Below, piece by piece: positions 14,375 to 18,900 of a stretch of DNA of 18,900 nucleotides. The notes below the pieces were generated by a model that was not told the origin of the DNA, made no database searches, and worked only from the letters and a program-made list of their open reading frames with translations. Origin of the DNA: DATKCJ01 sp035513275 (lineage in GTDB: Bacteria; Verrucomicrobiota; Verrucomicrobiia; Opitutales; Opitutaceae); the NCBI GenBank assembly GCA_035513275.1, contig DATKCJ010000059.1, forward strand, positions 1 to 18,900, read 5' to 3'. The stretch's first letter is position 1. Every line of letters begins with the position of its first letter. A program made the position numbers and the translations under genes.

Positions 14375-15160
14375 TCAGTTGCCGAGGCGGTCGATACTGA
14401 CCGTCGGCGGATTCGGTCCGTCCGGCGGCGGCAACACGCGACGTGGATCCTCCGGCGAGGCGAAGAAGACAGCGCGACGCGCAAGGCAGGCGGCGGAAAG
14501 GGCGTTGTTCAGCTTGTCGCCCGCTGACGGATCAATTTCGGAAACCGCGATCACCGGAAATGCGCCGCCGACTCCCGGCGTGATCGAAACCTGTTGGTTC
14601 GACTGCACGACCGTGCCGGCCTGGTCGTCCGGACCGGCCTTCACCGTGACTTCTCCTTCCACCACATAAAAGATGGTTTTCGTGTCAGTCGCCTCAGTTA
14701 CGATGCGCTTGCCGCGCACGGAGACGTCTGCGCCGAGCACGGAATATTTCGACGTGCTGCCAAAGACCTGGTTCGCCATGCAGAACGCGAACGTGCCGGA
14801 GTAGATCACTCCCTCGATGTTCGAAATCGACGGCTCGTCCTCGATCCTGCTCGGGTCGGCTGCAAATGGTGCCTGCTCGAAGCGGGTCAGTTCGATTCGC
14901 GAGTTGGGCCCGAGATAAAAACCGGTGTTGTTGGAGAGCACAGCGGTCATGTTGGACTCGGGTCCGGACTCGAGGACGATGTTCTTGCACTGGAGCGTGT
15001 CGCCGGCCTCGAACGTCACGACCTTGCCGGCATCGACGAGGTGGGCATCACCTGCGACATCGACGATGAACATTTTGCCGACGATGCGATCCTGAGCCTG
15101 ACACAAGGAAGCAGCGGCAATCGCCGCTACGACCGAAATTACTCGGAGCTGGGTCTTCAT
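14375..15160 (-). CDS. Secreted FecR-domain protein
   Basis: The 261-residue protein has a signal peptide over about 1-23 (MKTQLRVISVVAAIAAASLC, then QAQ). The residue before Cys20 is Leu, so a lipoprotein is unlikely. A FecR-type domain follows: GDTLQCKNIVLES (53-65), TGFYLGPNSRIELTRFE (79-95) and SVRGKRIVTEATDTKTIFYV with VEGEVTVKAG (147-176). The mature part has Cys58, Cys127 and Cys225, and a proline-rich tail (244-252) precedes the C-terminus. Classical FecR is a membrane anti-sigma regulator with a partner sigma factor. Here there is no transmembrane helix and no sigma gene nearby, so a structural or export role is more likely than signalling. The ATG at 15160 was chosen because it gives the signal peptide. 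The gene comes first in the exopolysaccharide cluster, 34 bases before the barrel gene. Confidence 0.85.
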   Translation of the reverse strand: MKTQLRVISVVAAIAAASLCQAQDRIVGKMFIVDVAGDAHLVDAGKVVTFEAGDTLQCKNIVLESGPESNMTAVLSNNTGFYLGPNSRIELTRFEQAPFAADPSRIEDEPSISNIEGVIYSGTFAFCMANQVFGSTSKYSVLGADVSVRGKRIVTEATDTKTIFYVVEGEVTVKAGPDDQAGTVVQSNQQVSITPGVGGAFPVIAVSEIDPSAGDKLNNALSAACLARRAVFFASPEDPRRVLPPPDGPNPPTVSIDRLGN

Positions 15161-15347
15161 GAGGTGTGTAAGCCCTTCACGGGCAGAATGACTGGATAAT
15201 ATGAACTGCACTCAGCGTGCGATTCGCAGCGGTTGCTATCAATGGGAAAACCGGTTGAAGCCTGTGTAACTTCCATTCCTTCTGAGATTTACCGTCCATT
15301 TACACCACTTCGACGCGAAGCAACTCTGCTGGTGCCTCCAAAGTGTG
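15161..15347 (-). promoter_or_regulatory. Leader and probable promoter region of the exopolysaccharide cluster
   Basis: This interval between leuS and the FecR-domain gene is noticeably more AT-rich than its surroundings, as expected of a promoter region. The best -10-like box on the minus strand is TATTAT (15201-15196, five of six matches), 35 bases before the ATG. No -35 box at 16-18 bases goes with it, so the exact promoter is not assigned. A CTTCG/CGAAG hairpin lies at 15308-15320. Confidence 0.35.
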
Positions 15348-15369
15348 GTAGGAGCCGCCGGGCGCGGCT
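15348..15369 (+). repeat. GTAGGAGCC repeat overlapping the leuS stop codon
   Basis: GTAGGAGCCGC at 15348-15358 begins a hairpin with arms AGCCGC (15353-15358) and GCGGCT (15364-15369) and a five-base loop. It shares the first nine bases with the repeat at 7481. The leuS stop codon (TAG, 15370-15368 on the minus strand) falls on the outer edge of the 3' arm. The hairpin could protect the 3' end of leuS mRNA. Confidence 0.6.
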
Positions 15370-17941
15370 AGCTGACGACGAAGTTCACCAACCGGCCGCG
15401 CACGAACACAGTCTTCTGGAGTGACTTGCCGTCAAGAAACGGGGCAACTTTCGGATGCGCGCGCGCCTGGGCCACTGCATCGGCCTCCGCGATGCCGGGC
15501 GGAACAGTCAGATCGCCGCGGAGTTTGCCGTTCACCTGCACGATCAAGGTGATCGTGGATAGAACAAGGCGCGCGGGATCGTGCACAGGCCAGCCTGCTT
15601 CGAGAATGGTTTCAGGATGTCCGAGCCGGCTCCACAACTCCTCTGCCGTGTGCGGCGCGAAGGGCGCCAGCAGCCTGAGGAAGCCCTCGGCGGACGCGCG
15701 GTTCAGAGATTCCGCCTTCTGCACCGAATTGACGAAGATCATCATCTGCGAGATCGCCGTGTTGAAGCGCAGGTTCTCGATGTCCTCGGTGACCTTCTTG
15801 ATGGTTGCGTGGTAGCCGCGCGCGACCTCATCGGAATCCGGGGCGTCCGAAATCTTGGCGGACACCCCGCCGTCATCGCCGAGGTATTCGCGCCACACTT
15901 TGCGCAGGAACCGATGCACGCCCTCGATGCCGCGGCCGTCCCAAGGTTTCATCGCCTCGAGCGGGCCGAGGAACATCTCGTAGAGTCGCAGCGAGTCGGC
16001 GCCAAATTCCCGTATGATGTCGTCAGGATTAATGACGTTTCCGCGGGCCTTTGACATCTTCACACCGTCGGTGCCGAGGATAATGCCTTGGTGAAACAAC
16101 CTGCTAAATGGCTCGGGCTCCGTGACGACTCCAATGTCGTGGAGGAACATGTGCCAGAACCGCGCGTAGAGGAGATGCAGCACCGCGTGTTCCGCGCCGC
16201 CGATGTAGAGGTCGGGCACGCCCCAGTAGGCTGCCGCCTCGGGACCGATCGGCAGGCGATCGTTTTCCGGATCGCAATAGCGCAGGTAATACCAGCACGA
16301 GCCTGCCCACTGCGGCATAGTGTTTGTCTCGCGCCGGCCGCGCACCCAGCCCGCGTCTGGTCGCTCCGAAGTCGCAGGCACCGCGGCACCGGTCGACGGC
16401 TCGAACCATATCTCGAGCCACTCAGTGCAGTTCGCCAGCGGGCTCTCGCCTGTGCCGGCAGATTGATATGAAGTGACGTCGGGCAGCGTGAGCGGTAGCG
16501 CACTCTCGGGTAGCGGGAGCGCACAAACAGTGCGGCCATTCGAGTCGCGCGTCTTTACGGGCTCGGCTGGCAGTTTCACGCCTGGGGCCGCGCTTTTCGC
16601 GACTGTTTCGTAGTCGGCCTCGGACACCCACACGATCGGGAACGGCTCGCCCCAGTAACGCTGCCGCGAGAAGAGCCAGTCGCGCAGCTTGAACTGCACG
16701 GTCGCCGATCCTCGCGACTCGCCGGCGAGGTGCGCCGTGATCCGCTGAATCGCCTCGTCAGAGCCAAGTCCGTCGAACTCGCCGGAGTTCACGAGGAGGC
16801 CGTCGCCGGTGAATGGCAGATCGTCTTCGCCATCGGCTCCCTTGATCACTCGGACGATCGGCAGATTGAACTTCTCGGCGAACTCGAAGTCGCGCGTGTC
16901 GTGCCCGGGCACGGCCATGATCGCACCGGTGCCGTAGCCCATGACGACGTAGTCGGCCACCCAGATCGGAATGCGCGCTCCGTTGACAGGATTGATCGCG
17001 TGTCTGCCGGTGAATACGCCGGTTTTCTCCTTTGCGAGTTCGGTGCGCTCGAGATCGCTCTTTGCCGCAGCGGCCTTCGTGTAGATATCAACCTCTGTGC
17101 GCTGCGTAGGCTTCGAGAGAGACGACACAAGCGGGTGCTCAGGCGCGACAACCATGTAGGTGGCACCGAACAACGTGTCGGGCCGTGTCGTGAAGATTCG
17201 CAGCTTCGCGCCTTCGCCACCGGCAATTTCAAATTCGACTTCTGCGCCCTCGCTGCGGCCGATCCACGCTTCCTGCATGCGCTTCGTCGAATCGGGCCAG
17301 TCGACATCCTTCAATCCTGCGAGCAACCGATCTGCGTAGCGCGTGATCGCTAGCACCCATTGGCGAAGCGGCCGGCGTTCCACCGGGAAGCCGCCGACTT
17401 CAGACTTGCCGTCAACGATCTCCTCGTTGGCGAGCACGGTGCCGAGTTCCGGACACCACCACACGGGCTTTTCGTCGACGTAGGCGAGCCCTCGCAAAAA
17501 GAGCTGAAGGAAAATCCACTGCGACCATCGGAAATACTTCGGATCGGTCGTGTCGACTTCGCGCTCCCAATCGTAGCCGAGCCCGATCGCTTTGATCTGC
17601 CGGCGGAACGTCGCGATATTTTCTTCGGTGGTCTTGCGGGGGTGCTTGCCAGTCTTCACCGCGTATTGCTCGGCAGGCAGGCCAAACGCGTCCCAGCCCA
17701 TCGGATGAAGCACGTTAAACCCCTGCGCCCGACGCGCGCGCGCGATGATGTCGGTGGCCGTGTAGCCCTCGGGGTGGCCGATGTGCAGACCGGCGCCGGA
17801 AGGGTAGGGAAACATGTCTAGGATGTAGCACTTCGGCTTGGGCGATCCTGTGATCGCGCGGAATACGTGCCGTTCCTCCCAGTAGCGCTGCCACTTGGGC
17901 TCGAACGAGGCGAAGTCGAAGTCTCGTGACGTCTCTTGCAT
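15368..17941 (-). CDS. leuS: Leucyl-tRNA synthetase
   Basis: LeuRS charges tRNA-Leu and hydrolyses mischarged products. The 857 residues are full length. The Rossmann catalytic core has HIGH at 53-56. The CP1 editing domain has the threonine-rich TTRPDT (251-256) and the GYGTGAIMAVPGHDTRDFEFA segment with its conserved aspartate. MPQWAGSCWYYLRY marks the return to the core. The KMSK loop is at 628-631, followed by Ala-Arg instead of the usual Ser. The anticodon-binding and C-terminal domains follow, ending in RLVNFVVS. The frame is open 35 residues upstream of the ATG at 17941, but that part is unlike LeuRS and runs over the divergent intergenic region. There is no Shine-Dalgarno motif. A weak TTGACC-17-CATTGT pair (17983-17955) could be its promoter but would give a leader of only a few bases. 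Confidence 0.97.
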   Translation of the reverse strand: MQETSRDFDFASFEPKWQRYWEERHVFRAITGSPKPKCYILDMFPYPSGAGLHIGHPEGYTATDIIARARRAQGFNVLHPMGWDAFGLPAEQYAVKTGKHPRKTTEENIATFRRQIKAIGLGYDWEREVDTTDPKYFRWSQWIFLQLFLRGLAYVDEKPVWWCPELGTVLANEEIVDGKSEVGGFPVERRPLRQWVLAITRYADRLLAGLKDVDWPDSTKRMQEAWIGRSEGAEVEFEIAGGEGAKLRIFTTRPDTLFGATYMVVAPEHPLVSSLSKPTQRTEVDIYTKAAAAKSDLERTELAKEKTGVFTGRHAINPVNGARIPIWVADYVVMGYGTGAIMAVPGHDTRDFEFAEKFNLPIVRVIKGADGEDDLPFTGDGLLVNSGEFDGLGSDEAIQRITAHLAGESRGSATVQFKLRDWLFSRQRYWGEPFPIVWVSEADYETVAKSAAPGVKLPAEPVKTRDSNGRTVCALPLPESALPLTLPDVTSYQSAGTGESPLANCTEWLEIWFEPSTGAAVPATSERPDAGWVRGRRETNTMPQWAGSCWYYLRYCDPENDRLPIGPEAAAYWGVPDLYIGGAEHAVLHLLYARFWHMFLHDIGVVTEPEPFSRLFHQGIILGTDGVKMSKARGNVINPDDIIREFGADSLRLYEMFLGPLEAMKPWDGRGIEGVHRFLRKVWREYLGDDGGVSAKISDAPDSDEVARGYHATIKKVTEDIENLRFNTAISQMMIFVNSVQKAESLNRASAEGFLRLLAPFAPHTAEELWSRLGHPETILEAGWPVHDPARLVLSTITLIVQVNGKLRGDLTVPPGIAEADAVAQARAHPKVAPFLDGKSLQKTVFVRGRLVNFVVS

Positions 17942-17974
17942 GGATGAACTGGCGACAATGGGAAACGCCCCCAC

Positions 17975-17988
17975 CGCGGTCAACCGCG
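17975..17988. other. Inverted repeat in the leuS-ribE divergent region
   Basis: CGCGGT (17975-17980) and ACCGCG (17983-17988) pair across two bases. It lies 34 bases before the leuS start, overlapping the weak promoter-like boxes. It could be an operator, but it may be a chance palindrome in GC-rich DNA. Confidence 0.25.
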
Positions 17989-18026
17989 ACGACAAGGCCC
18001 CCTGAACTGCGCGATGCGCCTGGCAG

Positions 18027-18047
18027 GTTGCGCGCTTGCCGCGCAAC
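18027..18047. repeat. Strong 8-bp hairpin between leuS and ribE
   Basis: Arms GTTGCGCG (18027-18034) and CGCGCAAC (18040-18047) flank a CTTGC loop. It is immediately followed by the second copy of the GCGCGCCACCTA repeat, so together they form a composite palindromic element in the divergent intergenic region. Confidence 0.65.
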
Positions 18048-18050
18048 GTG

Positions 18051-18072
18051 TCGCGACGAGCGCGCCACCTAC
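18051..18072 (-). repeat. GTAG-headed GCGCGCCACCTA repeat, copy 2
   Basis: On the minus strand it reads GTAGGTGGCGCGCTCGTCGC. The 13 bases AGCGCGCCACCTA (18059-18071, plus strand) are identical to 7533-7545, and CGCG/CGCG arms flank ACGAG. This copy keeps the full GTAG head (CTAC at 18069-18072), supporting REP-type identity for the family. Confidence 0.65.
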
Positions 18073-18137
18073 AGGTTTTAGAGGACTATGCTCGCACCGC
18101 ACATTTCTGTTGCCGGGTCGGCGCGGGGGACAACGCT

Positions 18138-18143
18138 GGAGAG
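18138..18143 (+). promoter_or_regulatory. Shine-Dalgarno sequence of ribE
   Basis: GGAGAG lies just ahead of the ATG at 18146 with short spacing. It helps to choose this ATG over the upstream open frame, and it contrasts with the minus-strand genes, which lack such motifs. Confidence 0.55.
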
Positions 18144-18145
18144 CC

Positions 18146-18751
18146 ATGTTCGCCGGAATCGTTGAAGAAAAGGGAGAGATGCGACTGTTCGAGAAGCGGG
18201 CCGCCGCGTGGAGGCTCGCGGTCGGAGCGAAGATCGCGACAGATGGCACCGTTGTCGGCGACTCGATCGCTGTGAACGGCTGCTGCCTGACCGTCGTCGC
18301 CCGCTCGGCCGACACTCTGGAGTTTGAGATGCTCGAGGAATCGCGCAGGCTCACGAACATCGGAGTCACTCCTGTCGGCGGGCCGATTAACTTGGAGCGA
18401 TCGCTTCGGCCCGATGGCCGGCTCGGCGGGCATTTCGTGACCGGGCACATCGATACGCTCGGCACGATCGAGACGCTCGAGCGGCGCGGCGCGGACGTTT
18501 TCCTGAAGGTTTCGCTGCCTGCGAAGTTCGGCTCGATGCTGGTGACGAAGGGCAGCATCGCAATCGACGGCGTGTCGCTCACCGTCGTCGATGTCGGCCC
18601 GGACTGGCTCACCGTCTGGTTGATCCCGCACACGCTTGATGTGACGACTCTCGGCACACGCAAGGCGGGCGACGCGGTCAACCTCGAATTCGACCTTCTC
18701 GCTAAATACGTCGCGCGCGCCGTCGAGGCGATGGGAGGCGTGTCGAAGTGA
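18146..18751 (+). CDS. ribE: Riboflavin synthase (alpha subunit)
   Basis: The enzyme dismutates two 6,7-dimethyl-8-ribityllumazine molecules into riboflavin and a pyrimidinedione, the last step of riboflavin synthesis. The 201 residues comprise the two tandem lumazine-binding domains typical of the family. The first runs from MFAGIVEEKG (1-10) to about residue 96, with SIAVNGCCLTVV (40-51). The second begins around GGHFVTGHID (94-103) and repeats the motif as SIAIDGVSLTVV (137-148). The N-terminal MFxGIVEE is diagnostic and fixes the ATG at 18146. A longer frame from 18014 exists, but it adds unrelated sequence that covers repeats. No FMN riboswitch is visible upstream. It is transcribed away from leuS and overlaps the next gene by four bases. 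Confidence 0.95.
   Translation: MFAGIVEEKGEMRLFEKRAAAWRLAVGAKIATDGTVVGDSIAVNGCCLTVVARSADTLEFEMLEESRRLTNIGVTPVGGPINLERSLRPDGRLGGHFVTGHIDTLGTIETLERRGADVFLKVSLPAKFGSMLVTKGSIAIDGVSLTVVDVGPDWLTVWLIPHTLDVTTLGTRKAGDAVNLEFDLLAKYVARAVEAMGGVSK
18734..18738 (+). promoter_or_regulatory. Shine-Dalgarno sequence of the last gene
   Basis: GGAGG within the ribE coding region lies nine bases before the GTG at 18748. It is a consensus ribosome-binding site and decides that start. Confidence 0.7.
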
Positions 18752-18900
18752 GTTTGAAGGAACACTTGCTCGCCGTCGCAGAGGAACTGCAGCGGCTGAA
18801 AGGCGAGGGCGTCACGTCGGTCGCAGTCGAAGCCATGACAATTGATTCGCTTCGCGCAGTCGCGGGCCCGGCGATGCGGGCCGATTCGCCAGTTGCGATC
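18748..18900 (+). CDS. N-terminal fragment, possibly family-4 uracil-DNA glycosylase
   Basis: The frame opens with GTG at 18748 inside the GTGA that also holds the ribE stop, and it continues past the right edge of the window; 51 residues are visible. They read as a leading helix (LKEHLLAVAEELQRLKGEG) followed by VTSVAVEAMTIDSL. This layout, a helix then a short linker before the catalytic domain, resembles the N-termini of some family-4 uracil-DNA glycosylases from Verrucomicrobiota as I remember them. No catalytic motif of that family is inside the window, so the product is a guess. The gene itself is well supported by the overlapping start, the good Shine-Dalgarno site and the uninterrupted frame. 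It is probably translationally coupled to ribE. Confidence 0.6.
   Translation, partial: MSLKEHLLAVAEELQRLKGEGVTSVAVEAMTIDSLRAVAGPAMRADSPVAI

Noticed and set aside
15321..15342. Sigma54-like GGCAC...TTGCT boxes on the minus strand upstream of the FecR-domain gene
   Set aside because: The spacing between the boxes is eight bases instead of about five, putting the GG and GC elements out of phase for sigma54.
18073..18145. FMN riboswitch ahead of ribE
   Set aside because: The interval before the ATG is too short and lacks the conserved core segments of the RFN element.
17942..18145. T-box leader for leuS
   Set aside because: The leuS leader side has no AGGGUGGNACCGCG-like antiterminator block; the CGCGGT/ACCGCG inverted repeat is too short to be that element.

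Overview
The window is GC-rich, densely coding DNA from a Gram-negative bacterium. The most likely source is a member of the Verrucomicrobiota (Opitutales/Opitutaceae-like). This is an inference from the style of the proteins, from LpxI-type lipid A synthesis, from the scarcity of Shine-Dalgarno motifs and from several small palindromic intergenic repeats. No search was run, so the taxonomic placement is provisional. No rRNA, tRNA, CRISPR array, insertion sequence or phage gene was seen.

Layout, read along the minus strand (right to left), on which all genes but the last two lie. (1) leuS (17941-15368). (2) A four-gene envelope/exopolysaccharide module: a secreted FecR-domain protein (15160-14375), an outer-membrane beta-barrel protein (14340-13225), a short Wza-like polysaccharide export protein (13207-12566) and a Wzc-like tyrosine autokinase with a tyrosine-rich tail (12528-10369). 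(3) lpxI (10328-9480), for lipid A synthesis. (4) A bifunctional-nuclease-family (DUF151) gene and a tRNA-dihydrouridine synthase gene, separated by one base (9204-7611). (5) A chaperone run: htpG, grpE, a zinc-finger-less dnaJ and clpB (7260-1188), with no dnaK in view. (6) A cysteine-synthase-family gene (1126-200). (7) The signal-peptide end of a secreted protein that leaves the window at base 1. On the plus strand at the right edge are ribE (18146-18751) and, overlapping it by four bases, the start of another gene, possibly a family-4 uracil-DNA glycosylase.

The genes are mostly conserved housekeeping genes, and I see no wholly new system. Two things deserve attention. The first is the exopolysaccharide module. 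Its export protein lacks both a lipobox and a pore-forming C-terminus and sits beside a dedicated beta-barrel and a FecR-like protein, which suggests a split outer-membrane exporter. The second is a set of GTAG-headed, REP/BIME-like palindromes, with inverted pairs, compensatory stem changes and distant matching copies. They lie only between genes or at a gene end, at most of the likely operon borders (about 3.8, 7.5, 9.4, 15.35 and 18.05 kb).

Nearly all minus-strand genes lack a recognisable Shine-Dalgarno sequence, whereas ribE and the following gene have one. Starts were therefore chosen by homology-like protein ends and signal peptides rather than by ribosome-binding sites.
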